Below, one piece after another: positions 1-20,873 of a DNA stretch of 64,000 nt. Every line of letters starts with the position of its first letter. Position 1 is the first letter of the stretch. The stretch is taken from positions 2,597,705 to 2,661,704 of the forward strand of contig CAJNOP010000020.1 of the NCBI GenBank assembly GCA_905250075.1, in the 5' to 3' direction. Position numbers and translations under genes: made by a program. The notes under the pieces are model-generated. The model worked only from the letters and a program-made list of their open reading frames with translations, had not been told where the DNA came from and did not search any database. Source of the stretch: Rotaria sp. Silwood1 (taxonomy: Eukaryota; Rotifera; Eurotatoria; Philodinida; Philodinidae).

Positions 1-3000
1 TGTTACTAGTATATTGCTTTGCTCTGTTTTATTCTGAGAAATACTTTCTCGATAGTTTGATAGGAACTGCATCCATCAGATGCCAAAAATTAGCACTTCA
101 ACTATTCTTTTGCCTGTATTACAATGATTTAGTCATAATACAACAGATAGTAATTAATGTCATATCACCTTGAAAGTGTCAAAATCAATGTCTCTTTAAA
201 TACTTTCGTCTGTTGATAGAGTAACATTTGTTAAATGTTAAGTATTTTTTTTTATCATGATTATGATGAGACAATAACCTTTTGTCTGCCATTAATTCAT
301 AGTTTATCTTTAAACAGGAAAACAAAAAAAACCGCCTACATGTCAAAACCAATCAAAGTTAACAACAGTAGTAATGTTTATTGCTAGTGTGTCAGATGTG
401 AACATATTTGCACATCAAAATGGTGATTTTACTCCCAGTTCTTCATTCTTCTTTTTTATATATAAAAAACAATCAATGTAGACATCAGTTGCCACCCACC
501 GAGGATCTACTAAAACAACAATTTTTCCTATATTCTTAATATCTAAGTGGCATAGCTACAGCTGATCAAAAGTTATCAAACTTTTGAATTTTATACGATA
601 TACTTTATTAAACAAATTCTATATTATCAAGAAGATAGAATTATGATTATAACTCATTTTATGGACTCATTTTGTTTGTCAACATGCATCAAAAGATTTT
701 CATTTCTTCGACAAGTTTTATTGTAGACAACGGGCTATATTCTGTTCTAGATGAGGTATGTTGATATCTCGAAAACAGTAAAGAAATGTCAAAATAGATG
801 CATGAATATGAAACTATTCCATTGGCGCATAAGTTCTGAGAGTTTGGATCAGTAGAATAATATCGCCAATATAAAACTACATTTTAAGGAAAGTAATTAT
901 ATCTTCTGATAGCGCTCGGAATTCTCTATCACCCTGTGTATTTAAGTCTTGACTTGAACTTATTTGCTGAAAAATATTTTGAATACAATGAAGACACCTT
1001 CACCCTCATTGACAATGTTCGAAATATTTCTCAGCAAATAAGTTCAAGTCAAGAACTGAATACACACGGCGATAGAGAATTTCAAGAGCTCTCAGAATAT
1101 ATAATTACTTTTCTAAAAAACGGATTACTATATAGATAAAAATTTTTAAAACACATGAGAAAAGAAGAAAAAATGAAGTTTGTGGGAATCTGAGGGCGAG
1201 AGTGTCATCACTGTACTCAAACTATTTTCAGCAAATAAATGGAAGTCAAGACTTAAATATACAGGGTGATAGAGTATTCCGAGCGCTATCAGAATATATA
1301 ATTACTTTCCTTAAAATAAAGTTTTATATTGGCGATATTATTCTACTGATCCAAACTCTCAGAACTTATGCGCCAATGGAATAGCTTCTGAGCTTGTTTG
1401 CAAGTTTTCAATTACTGTCATTTTTCTTGTTGATTACAAAACATGAAATTTTCATTAATTATAATTAATTGATTTAACTTTGATCGCTAACATATGCTCC
1501 GAATTTTTTCTTTTTTCCATGCGCTACTTCGCCCACTTATATGCATATTTATTATTCAACACAAAGTCGACATTTGATGAATTAACAAAAAACGATCACT
1601 AATAACAAATGATGCATAAATTTTTTTCAGGGGATAATCAATTTTTCTAAGGAATGATACAAATTTTTCAAGACTACTATGATGTTTGTCTGTATTTTCA
1701 ATTTTTATCAAATTGTAACTAATCACTAGTCGTTGTTTTTGTTAATATTAAACGGCATCTTTTCTATTTTCTTTAAATTCTTGTTCTGAATTACGAAAGA
1801 TTGACACAAATCGATAAATAGTTTGATGAACTATAATTTGTTGACCCATGAGTTCTGGCAAGTTGATTTGATCATACTTGATTTATTCAATTTTTTGTTT
1901 GTGTCTTTTTTTCAGCAGTATACTGTTCTAATTGATTATAATTTTTGCTCAAAGCTATCATTAAATCATTGCTCAAGTTCCTTAGTATAATCGTCAATCC
2001 CTGATTTAATATTACGTGTGTCAGATTAGTCATTAATAAAACTAAGTTAATTACTTCAAGAGTTAAACTGAAAATTGCATGAGTTTCAACTGTCGTTGAA
2101 GTAATACTAAAGTACATACTGCTTATGACAACGGCATAATACAATTGATATCCGCTAACCATTGGCAACAAAACGTCTTTCAGATACGCTATTAAAATAT
2201 AATATTTTGGTCCTTGAAAAAGCAATGGCGAGAACAAAAGCTATATATTCGTTGAGTAAGTAAGTGAAAATTAATGGTTTATTATCTTGTAAAATTTGAT
2301 GAATGATGTTGAAATAAAGTAGAAGTTCTCACAATATTTTTTTCTTAGGTTTCTAAGCAAGATTAGTGATTGTAGCGAAATTGGATCTAACGGCAAATAT
2401 CTCTGTGAAACAGTCGCACATTAAAAAGATGCTATGAACGTATACCAAGAACTTCATATTTTCATCTCAATTAATTTGTCAGTTAAAACTCTGTAACAAA
2501 TATTTGGAAAAACTTCATATATTAATTATTTTTAAGTTCAACCTTCATTCAATGGATTTCATGCAGTCATTCTTTGAATAAATGTATTATTCTCATTGTA
2601 ATCATCAATAATTTACCATATAATTCCTTTCATATTGATCAAGATTGTTTAATAAAATGTTTATCGAAATATTTTCATATCTAATTCTTATATTGTAATG
2701 TAAAAGTCAAAGAGTCTTTGATAACAATAAGAAATATACCTATGAAGATAGATTTTTTTGCAAGTATCTCTCTTTCGACAACCGCTCTAAGATATATTGT
2801 GTAAATTCTAATATGAACAGTATGAGTTATGTAGCATTCTTATTCTAAACATTTCGTTTTTACTTCAGGTTAATAGGTATAGATTCAACAGGAGTACCAA
2901 TATGCCTCTTTTCTCTCTTAATAATCCCGATCGTGTCAATACAACTATTTTCTTCACATGTCAACATGTATAATATTTACTTTCAAGCAATCAAACTATA

Positions 3001-3805
3001 TTTAACTTTAATTAGATAATATCAAGCATCGCGAATATTCTAGTCGTTTTCTTTTGTCTCTTCTATTCATTTCCAAAGAACGATAAATATAATTTTGCAA
3101 TAATAAAACTGTCTTGAAGTAAATAAAAAAGAAAGAAAACATTTTCATCATCAACATTAATCTAGAATGTTTCTTCCCTTTTTCTTTTTTTTTTTGTGTT
3201 TCATTGCTACTACTCTATACAAATATAAGTAAGGGTTATAGGGCAATGAAGTGCACTCAGTCGTTAATCATTTTTTTCAATATTCTAGTATCAATTTTAA
3301 TAATTATAATATAGTTTTTAAATGAAGTTTTCTTCTTAATCGGAACAAAACTTTTTAATCAAATTTAAAAAGATTTTCAATAAAAAAATTAAAGTGTCTC
3401 TTTATTTAAATTAACTTTAACTTGTCGTCGAGCGCTCTCTATTTCAATTGTCATGTCCTTTAATTATTGGATATACTCAAGTATTTATTAAAATGTCGCT
3501 ACTTTCTTTAGTAAGAGCTCTATAGTATTTAGCGCTGTTCTGATGACATATTGTGCTAATAGTATTTATGCCACGATAGAAGGAGTTCAATTAATGTCAG
3601 TTAACTCATCATCATTAATAAACAGACGGCAGTATAGAGGAAAGAACGGAAAAAAAAGCAAGATGGGAGGACAAAATTTCGTGTGTGGGTGGTGTTGTAC
3701 TTTTGTTTTTTGTCGATTGTTTTCATTTATCCTTAATTCTTCTAGATGATATAATCAACTAATACAACAATAAAAAAAAACATAAAACATTACTAATTAG
3801 TTGTC
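1..3805. other. Intergenic region upstream of CHD4
   Basis: No gene is supported here. The stretch is AT-rich with many homopolymer runs. It contains the fold-back repeat at 814-1384. A 116-codon open frame on the minus strand (1887-2237) is hydrophobic but has no ATG at its beginning and no recognisable family. The open frame at 3543-3749 lies immediately upstream of the CHD4 start and looks like chance. The CHD4 promoter presumably lies in the last few hundred bases, but no clear TATA element was identified. Confidence 0.6.
814..1384. mobile_element. Fold-back (inverted-repeat) element with a third internal copy
   Basis: The arm at about 814-985 is repeated in inverted orientation at about 1207-1384, with roughly 90% identity by eye. 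A shorter copy of the inner part of the right arm lies at about 1016-1120 in the same orientation as that arm. The outer end reads CTATTCCATTGGCGCATAAG. No transposase is present and I see no clear target duplication. Both short open frames inside (936-1139 and 1202-1384) are by-products of the repeat. This is best read as a non-autonomous MITE or fold-back element. Confidence 0.75.
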
Positions 3806-12873
<9,068 letters not shown>

Positions 12874-14844
12874 AAAAAAACATTTTGAAATGATCTAACT
12901 AAATAAAATGCACCGTTTCTTTTTGTTGTTCATTCACTTTATTTTAAATCATGTTGTATTCATTTTTGTTTTTGTCTGTCAGTGCTTATATACATGTATC
13001 TGTGTATGTATATGTTTATGAAAAAACACCAAATAACTTGTATACATTTCTTTTTAATTTTTTTTTTCTTATTTACTTTATTTAGTTGCTACATCTTTTG
13101 TTTTTGTTTCATGTGCGTTCAGAAAATTTTCAAATATGTATGTGTACATACATATATGTTTAAAATTCAGAAAAATTTATAGACATGAAAAATTAATTTA
13201 GAACTATTTAGTTATAAATTCAAGTTCTTTTTCTTTTCAAATTTTATTAATTTCAATTGTTGATATTTAATAGATTTTAATTCATTTTGGTTTGTGACTA
13301 AAGCCATAATTATAATTTTAGACGTTCGATTCATCGAGATGTTAATAAAATGTAAAGAATTGGCTATTACTAAAATTTTTGTCTATAGAAAAATAATATA
13401 ATCGATTAAAAGATTATTTCAGTTTATTAGTTTTTATCTGAACACTATCTAATTTTAAATGAATGTATTTGAATTTTTGGTACTTGTTGCATCCTATTTT
13501 CATACTTACAAACAATCATTATTTGATTATGTCATGTTCAAACTGTGGTTAATAAGGATACAACAAAAACGATAAGATAAAATCGAAAATTTCAAAATTA
13601 CCAGATTTGAATTGTTTTAATTCGAAAGTCCAGTAGTGTAAGTGACTAACATCTTGTTAAAGACAACAAATGTTATAGAATGAACCATAATTTGTTACTG
13701 TAAGAATGAAGGTCAACCAGGTTGAGTGTGAATGAAAAATAAATTCATACACTCACTCCACACTCTTTCTCGAACTCCACACCTTTTTCATTTCCAGATC
13801 CAATTTATCTAAAGCCAAACCAAAGTTGGCTTCGCTCTTATCTTCAACGGCTGATATAGATGTAACATGAAAATGGTGCGATCATGAACGAAGTTGTAGT
13901 CTATTTAGCTGGGCACTGTCACATACTGAGATTGTCATTGATCACAAAATACTTTGCAGCTTGTGTACAAGTCTGTCTCACTCGTCTGTACATGCTTTCA
14001 TTGTCTTTCAAAGCTGAAACTCGTGCGCGACAAGAAATACTTCGTGTGAAGTATATTCGACGAAAATTAGCCAAACCGAAGTTTTTCTTTATGGACGCTC
14101 TTGTATCACTCACTCAAGACAATATTTTTAAATAGTTTTGATAATCGATACTTAATTGTGGTTGCATTGAACAAAAACAGTATAGAACACTCGACATGCT
14201 TGATCTGTTAATCGTTGGAACTTTTTATTATTGGCATCGAAATCAATTTTATTCACTCATCTCTTTCAAGAGAACCAAGTATGTCCAGTGAATTTACTCA
14301 TGAAATCAATAAGTGATCAGCGCTTTCCTAATGATAACATGAATACTTTTGAATTATATTTATTTGAGCAATAAAATAATTTAAATTAGCAATAATTAAA
14401 TTTAGCAATAACTAAACTGAATGAGCTATAGGATGTGGAGCTGAATGTGCATGTGGCTGTGGGTGTGAACTTAGTTGGATGTCGGAGTAGGTTTAAGTAT
14501 GGGGCGGGTGTGCATGGGTTTGGATGAAGACAAAATGAAGACCCGTACACGCATAGCCACATTCACACCCTACTTCAACACCCCAAACCCACAGACACAT
14601 GCAGATCGACACCCATATCCAAAAGAGGCAGACCATCTCTAAAATAACAAAAGCTTTATTGACACAATAATGTACTATTTTCTCATTTTTATTTTTTTTT
14701 TATTTTCAATCATAACTAAAAATAATGTAGCTTTTCTTTTTTTTATTCCTACAAAATGAAACTACTATTGCTATTTAAAGAAGTAATTATTGTACATTTA
14801 ATAATATAACATTACTCAAATAAAGTTTTTTTATTGCTTAAAAA
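12874..14844. other. Intergenic region between CHD4 and the M35-like pseudogene
   Basis: It holds the CHD4 3' UTR with a poly(A) signal at 12902-12907. An imperfect hairpin of the form GAGTGTGAATGAA...TTCATACACTC lies near 13725-13755. Opposing open frames at 13884-14135 (+) and 13919-14113 (-) overlap each other and match nothing I recognise. A G-rich then C-rich fold-back tract lies at 14440-14625. I see no convincing gene. Confidence 0.55.
14440..14625. repeat. G-strand/C-strand fold-back tract with telomere-like TGTGGG motifs
   Basis: About 14440-14525 is strongly G/T-biased on the plus strand (GTGGCTGTGGGTGTG, GGGGCGGGTGTG). About 14530-14625 is the C/A-biased complement (CACATTCACACCC, CACCCCAAACCCACAGACAC). 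The two halves align as a degenerate inverted repeat. The composition contrasts sharply with the AT-rich surroundings. From memory, bdelloid telomere repeats are of the TGTGGG type, so this may derive from telomeric or telomere-associated DNA. That link is inference. Confidence 0.5.
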
Positions 14845-15452
14845 TTATTGCTGAATCGTATTTTGATTATTGCTCATTCCAATATTTTTATTGCTCAAAT
14901 AAATACTAGCCATATTATTTTGTTGATGGTAGACATTCGGACTACCTTCAATTGTCAATTGAATAGTATTTGACTTTATATCGGATTGAAGATTGTTACT
15001 GTACTCGGTATAAATAGACTTCGACGTTAGAGCATGCTTGAGGATAACACGTTCATTTGGCATGTTATATTGAATTGAATAAGTGCCAGTCTTGGTCATG
15101 TCATATGCTGATGATACTTGAGCATAAATGACTTTTATTCTATCAAGTGCTAGTGGAGTCGTATCTTTAACAGTTGGGTGACGTCGTTTCACTAGTGGAC
15201 CGTGATAGTGAACAGGGATACCATTACAAGTTACTTTGAACAATGGATCATATAGTTTGTTGTTTGTTAACACTAGTTATAAATTGGTATTGTTTCATTA
15301 GCAGTGTTTCTATATTTCACTTTCACTACTACATCCTGTGTTTGACGAAAAATCGAGCGCTCTGAAATCATTGTAACATCCAAATCATCTCCATAGATAT
15401 TGGCTACCATGATTGCAATTGCAAATAATAAAAGAACATGTTGTTGGTTCAT
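14845..15452 (-). pseudogene. Broken and truncated M35 (deuterolysin/Lys-metalloendopeptidase)-like gene
   Basis: The minus strand from 15452 starts with a good signal peptide (MNQQHVLLLFAIAIMVANIYG) followed by a region resembling the N-terminal beta-sandwich domain of secreted M35-type metallopeptidases. Key stretches are VKVKYRNTANETI, LYDPLFKVTCNGIPV, GPLVKRR and YSIQYN. The frame is broken near 15267-15275. There is an in-frame TAG at 15273-15275 and a TAA at 15267-15269, and the homologous reading resumes one frame over. The open part then runs to the stop at 14845. The zinc-binding catalytic half (HExxH plus a downstream Asp) is absent from the following sequence, so the copy is both frameshifted and 3'-truncated. 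Family assignment is from motif memory, moderately sure. In rotifers such peptidase-like genes are plausible members of expanded or horizontally acquired families. Confidence 0.6.
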
Positions 15453-17797
15453 AGTTATTCAACGTTTCGTAATCTACCTGTGTGTTAATAGTTTGTTTGT
15501 GCATACAGAAAAGAAAAGTTGTATTGCATTTATATACAAAACGAGTTTAGAGAAAATAGAAAAGTACAAATATATCATGCATTTAGTTTGATACACTATG
15601 GTAATTTTACTCTGTTTTACATGACTCACCTATACACTCGACGTCGATTTAAAACTACTCGGAAAAAATACAATATTTTTGCGAACTCCTGGTGTATGGG
15701 TTACATGATTTATATGCAAAATGATTACTGATGCATAGCGTAAACAAACAAAGGATTAAATATGAAATATTTTATCTTACCAAGTACGAGTTAGCAGCTT
15801 ATAGGTAAAAAAGAATCATTTGATGTGAATCAGACTCTAATTGATTATATGCATAAGATACTTGGACGTGGTACTTTTGTCATTCAAACAAGTAATATTT
15901 ATGATATCTGTCTATATCACTACTCTTGCTGACTGCTATTTTGAATAGTTCGTCTTTAGTTTGTAAACAAATCGACACAAAAAAATCTTCGTATTAGCGT
16001 GCTAGCAGTAAATATGTAAATCCGAATGATATTGGCGGATTTTACGGAAAGAATCGCTAAGGACTCATGCCGACAATAGATGCAGCATTTTAGCTGCCTA
16101 TTAACACAAGAAAATATGTTCTTATATCGCAGTACATCAAATCAATGAAAAGTGAGCAAACGTTGACTAATTAAAAAGATTAGCAACATATTCTATTAGT
16201 GGTAGAAGAAGCCAACCAAACAAACAAGGAGTATAAAGTATTTTAGAGAACACAAACAAGGCAATTTTTCTTTTATTAGTCACAATTATCACATTTATTT
16301 TTCATTCATTCGTGACATCCCTACTCTTTTACTTTTTTTTGAATATGTCAAACCATTCTCTGATAACTCTACAAATGCATCACTCTGTGAGAGGCATCAG
16401 ACGAGAGCAAAGTTGAGAAAAAAGAAGAAAATCCTTGTTTTTTCATGAACGAAAACTTGATTTTATCAAAAAAACTTCAGCTAATCATACATAATTCAAG
16501 CTATATCCACACGCACAAGAGAAAGAGGAAGAGGAAAGCAAGAAAAGAGTTAACATTAGTATTTACATAATGCACTTCGAGTGGAGGAGCAAAATGTAAT
16601 GACTCACGCAATAAGGACGAAGAAGATTAAGAAATAAGAAAAAAAGTACTGACTTGCTAGAGTGCTCTCTAACATAATGCCTAGAGAAATTTCAATCAAA
16701 TTTCTCTGATGAAATTAATTATGGCGATTGTGAAGCTTGATACATAGGTTAAAACTGTACTGTGAAAAAAGTACCATACGGAATCATTTTTGCAGCGAAA
16801 TCAATACCTGAAAAAAGTTTTCGAAAAAACTCAATACAGTTTTAAAATGATTGTCAAGAGTCCAGAAAACCTCCAAAAGTTTGGTGGTGAGGACGAAACC
16901 AGTTTTGATTCCGTATAATACCTTAGGTTTTTTCAGAGTATGATGACGCTTTAGAGGATTGTATCAGCATGATGACAGTCTAAAAAAACACATTTACGTC
17001 TTCACACCAATCAATTTCAATATTGAATTTGTTCGATTTACGTAGATTAGACGGAAACATAGAAAACAAAAAGAACAATATTTTGCTAAAGACAAAAATA
17101 TTGAAACTAAAAAAGAAAGTAATCAAATAGGGTCTGCTGCTAAAAACATGAAGTTACGACGGAACTATCCCAACTAATCTCGAGCTTTCGTGTTTTTGTT
17201 TTGCTTATAGACAGAGCTTAGAGGAAAGAAGAGAACTCTTAAAAGTTTCGTGTTTATCGCTTTTGATTTCCGAGCTATACCTAGATTTATGCCGTAAAAA
17301 GAAGTGGTTCTTTCCTTTTTTTTTCACAATTACTGTACACATGTTTGCTTAGTAGTTTGGAGCTGAAAATATGTCAAAAAAGTAGTTTGGTCAATCTTTG
17401 AACTGTACAATATTTGAAGCTGGACGTAGCTGAATAATAAATCAACAAAAATTCATTAGCAACAATCTTTCAAATTAGCAAAAAAGACGAAGTGAAACAG
17501 TATTTAAACTATACGTATGAACAAAGAACTTTAAGGGCACTGATAATCCGTTTAGAAGTGACAGAAATATAAAACATTCCGACACCATGAACAACAAATA
17601 AAATCAGAAGATGGGCACTTCTGTTCTTCGTATGCAGAAGAATCGGTTGAGAAATAGACTTCGATAGCATTGAGAAAGTGACCAGGATGATTCTCCACGT
17701 ATTTGCTTTTGTAGCAACTGTATCTGAATGAGTTTATCAAAAAGAGATGCTGTCATTAGAAAAAAGCGAGTGATACTAATTCAATAATATTATTTCC
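15453..17797. other. Gene-poor spacer with a small TA-flanked element
   Basis: No gene is supported. Open frames at 15400-15731 (+) are short, overlap each other and lie antisense to the start of the M35-like fragment. A 62-codon Cys-rich minus frame (17552-17740) is not recognised and could be a coding remnant. The small inverted-repeat element at 16760-16938 is listed separately. The rest is AT-rich sequence with A and T runs. Confidence 0.5.
16760..16938. mobile_element. Small MITE with TA flanks
   Basis: The left end CTGTGAAAAAAGTACC and the inverse of the right end (CTCTGAAAAAACC) form short terminal repeats. The inner sequence around ATACGGAATCA is also inverted at both sides. TA dinucleotides flank at 16758-16759 and 16939-16940, as for Tc1/mariner-type insertions. 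It is 179 bp with no coding capacity. Confidence 0.5.
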
Positions 17798-18917
17798 CGT
17801 GACACGACATTTCCGCTCACGACACCACCGCGTAGGACACTTCCGCGCTAAATGAAGTTTTCTGTTTTTCCTGCGTTAGGTTAATGCATCTTCCAAATTT
17901 CCATGAGTAGATCTGTGAGTCTGGGTTCCGGCACGGAATGTTTGTGCATGCGGAGCATGCGTAGGGCAATTCAGTAAAAGTTCGGAACTGATGAACAGCT
18001 TGTAAAAGTGATCGGATCTGATCTTTTTCGATTGTTCAGCTCAGATGAATTGAACTGTTCGAAGAGTTCTTCCGACCTTAGGGAAACTGCTCAAGCAGTT
18101 ATGCTCAGATCGACACCTCACTGAGGAAGTCCTCTGATGGACCTCATCTGTTCTGAAAGATAGATTGTTTTTATGGAAAACTAGGATGCTGTCACTGACA
18201 CCTGGAATGCTAGGGACATCACCTGAACTGCTAGAGACATCACGCGGGTTGCTAGTGGTATTATCTGGAATGCTAGAAGCATCACTAGAGTGCTAGAAGC
18301 CTCACTCGGGTTACTATAGGCATAACCTCGGATACCACAGGTACCACTTCAGTTGTTCGCAGCATCTTAAGTGATGCTCCTCGCTTTCCATGTGACGCTT
18401 CTAGCATCACATACAATACAACCAGCATCCCGGGTGATGCGCTTAACAGCCTAGATGATGTCTCTAGCATCTTAGTGATGCTTCTATCATCCAAGGTAAT
18501 ATCTCTAGGAACTCAGGCGATGTCTCTAGCATTCCAGTGATGCTACTAGTATCTCATGTAATGCTACTGGCATGCTAGATAACGCCTCTGACGTTCCAAG
18601 TATCGGTGCTGCTATGGGTGTGGGCTTGGGCTGTGAAGTGCGTGTCTAGGTTGGTGTAGGTGTGCGCTCCTATGCGAATCTTGGATTCGGATATGATTTC
18701 CGGGTAGATTTGGGTATTGGATTGTGGTTGTTGTTACTAGGGCTCCTGTTGGTTTCGTTCCATTCCCACACTCACACCGAAACTCTGCAGCCGCACCACC
18801 AGAATAGTTAATACAATTTTAGAGGATGTATTAACTTAACGCAGGAAAAACAGAAAACTTCATTTAGCGTGGAAGTATCGCGCGCGGTGGTGTCGTGCGC
18901 GGAAATGTCGTGTAATC
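17798..18917. mobile_element. 1.1-kb fold-back DNA transposon with 9-bp target duplication
   Basis: Terminal inverted repeats of about 95 bp (17798-17891 and 18822-18917) share ACACGACATTTCCGC and a long run through AAATGAAGTTTTCTG. A perfect 9-bp direct repeat ATTATTTCC flanks it (17789-17797 and 18918-18926), which supports transposition and suggests a Mutator-like (MULE) affiliation. The interior holds diverged tandem 21-bp units around GCTAGAGACATCAC (about 18185-18345). The same units follow in inverted order, read as GATGTCTCTAGC (about 18355-18600), and then a G/T-rich tract and its C/A-rich counterpart (18600-18795). No transposase frame is present, so it is non-autonomous. The GC content is clearly above the flanks. 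Confidence 0.85.
18185..18600. repeat. Head-to-head arrays of 21-bp tandem repeats
   Basis: At least six units of 20-21 bp with consensus close to GCTAGAGACATCACCTGGAAT run from about 18205 to 18345. They face a comparable array of the reverse-complement units from about 18360 to 18600. A single strand could fold into one long imperfect hairpin. Units have diverged by several bases each. A 21-bp period would be seven codons, but stop codons and 20-bp units argue against coding. Confidence 0.75.
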
Positions 18918-20281
18918 ATTATTTCCACCTAACATATATGAATTCAGTTGCTCAAGTGCAATCTGATCGAATATACGACGAATAACACCGTTCATCTGCG
19001 TGTTGAAATGTACATCGAGTAGTTGTATCTTGTGCGTTTCTCATATCGGGCATTCGTAATTGCTTTAAACCTTTTCCAATCTTGTAGAGTTTTTCATCAT
19101 TTTGACCTTGCTATGAATCTGAAAGGAGTAAACAATACTTAGGTATATTGCGAACGAGAACTTAATCAATCCAATAATCCACCTGAGAACTACTTAATTT
19201 TCCAGATTTTGATCCATTAACGAGATTGATTTAGCTAAAATTCAGTTTCATTCAAGAGATCGCAAAAAGATCAAGAATTTTTGTTTTGCTTTCACTAATC
19301 CAACCGCTGGGCTACTGTAGACAGAAAAATAGAAACTTAACGTCTCTTGCTTCCATATTGGCAAGAGATTGAACAGTATAAGAATGAGTATTGGTATTCT
19401 TAGATGTTAGTGAACCAGATATTATCTTTTCTCCTTGAAAAGTCATTGTACATTTACTTCGAAATTCTTTAATCGAATCAACTTGATCGAAATTAAAAGT
19501 TTCACTTGGAGAATAGTTTTTTTTATTTCTGTTCGTACAGTATGAACAAAGTCTTTGGTTGAAGTTTTGTTTTCATAGGCATTTGTAATCGACTCTATGC
19601 TAACACCTTTAGAAATCTTTCGAGAAACAATATGACATTTGTTCGTGAAATTAGAAACTCAGTGGTTAGAATCAACGAATTCAAACATTGATTCTTGTAA
19701 AGCATTCATCATTGACAATCGTTTCAGATCGACATCATAAATACATTATGATTGGCCACCTGTTTCTTTAAAATTCTGCACACAAATAAATCGATCTCGG
19801 CTTTTTTGTCATTGCGATACATTACAATTAACGTAATCTCATGAGTGAGAGAGATGTTATCTCTGTGAAATTGGACGCAATCGATCACTAATACTTTCTC
19901 AGCTATATTTTCACTTTCCATATTTGTTTGTTTCATCATGATATTCAAATAATTACTTGTTTCATATAATCAAGATAAAACTTTTGTATTGATTGTTTAT
20001 CGTTTTTTCTTCTTCTTCTCCTGTTGAGCCTGTTTTTTCATCATTGTCTTGCATTTTTTTGAGACTTTGTCTTTTCATCATCTTAACTTTTTTTGAAATT
20101 CATGTTTTATGAAATCTTCAGAAGAATCTGTTTGATAGAGTGCAGGTTCATGATATATTTCGAACAATGAAGCTAATAAGAAGGTTTGAATAGTTTCAAA
20201 TAGATATTGGACGAACTGTTGAATTCGTTTATTTTCTTTAGGTTGGTAAGTATGTTTTTCTGAAATTCGTTTAAATAGCAT
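18918..20281 (-). pseudogene. Coding-like remnant of an unrecognised protein
   Basis: On the minus strand, a run of protein-like segments in changing frames suggests a decayed gene. From 20281 a frame encodes an FVQYLFETIQTFLLASLFEIYHEP stretch. 19948-19724 encodes IAEKVLVIDCVQFHRDNISL and continues through MYRNDKKAEIDLFVCRIL. Below it a segment with SKGVSIESITNAYENKTS and FVHTVRTEIKK contains an in-frame stop and a frame change before SIKEFRSKCTMTFQGEKI. A last part reads KLYKIGKGLKQLRMPDMRNA. Some changes could be introns, but the in-frame stop and single-base shifts fit decay better. I do not recognise the family. The end of the remnant abuts the 1.1-kb transposon. Confidence 0.4.
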
Positions 20282-20632
20282 AGTTATGATATCAGCTGCT
20301 TAGTTTATTTGTTCAAACAAGATGAAAAATGCTATAAGATTATGGGATGCATCATGCTTCCTTTCTGAAACCGACATGACACGTAGTGAAGACCGTCAGT
20401 GGTCATTTTCTCTTTTCCCTTTTTTTCTCTGTTTCTATAATATGACATGCTAGCTAACCGATAGAAATATAATTTGATATCCTCAGTTTTGACAGAATCA
20501 TGAATTAAAAACTAATATAGAAAGTAAACCACTATTACCCAAAGAAAAAAAATCCAATATAAAGTCCGATGCAATCTCTCAAGGTAGTATGAACAGATCA
20601 ATCAAGATCGTAACCTAAGCATTACTCCAATT

Positions 20633-20873
20633 CAGGTCAAAAAATTAGACGCGAGATCTTTAGATCAGATGTCTGATATTGTATGATCCAATGATATCAG
20701 ACGACCTTCAACAAAAAATTGTGATGTCTACAAAACTTACATCAAGTCTTGATGTACGATTTTTCCAAGATCATATTATCTGTACGATATCGAAAGAATC
20801 ACATGCCTGATTTTGATGTAAATTTTGCAGACACCACCTTTTTTGCACGATTTTCGTCTGATTGTTTGACCTG
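20633..20873. mobile_element. Small MITE with CAGGTCAA ends
   Basis: The left end CAGGTCAAAAAATTAGACG matches the inverse of the right end (CAGGTCAAACAATCAGACG). A second inner pair, GTGATGTCTACAAAACTTACATCA against GGTGTCTGCAAAATTTACATCA, continues the symmetry. The element is about 241 bp with no coding capacity. No clean target duplication is visible. Confidence 0.6.

Noticed and set aside
936-1384. Two short plus-strand frames
   Set aside because: They lie inside the fold-back repeat and are translations of its arms.
1887-2237. 116-codon hydrophobic minus-strand frame
   Set aside because: It has no ATG at its start (first codon TTG), no splice partners were found and no family is recognisable. 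It could be an old membrane-protein fragment, but the support is too weak.
3543-3749. 68-codon frame just before CHD4
   Set aside because: No domain, and it ends just before the CHD4 start. It probably reflects 5' flanking sequence.
13884-14135. Overlapping sense and antisense frames
   Set aside because: Mutually antisense open frames of similar size without domains are expected by chance.
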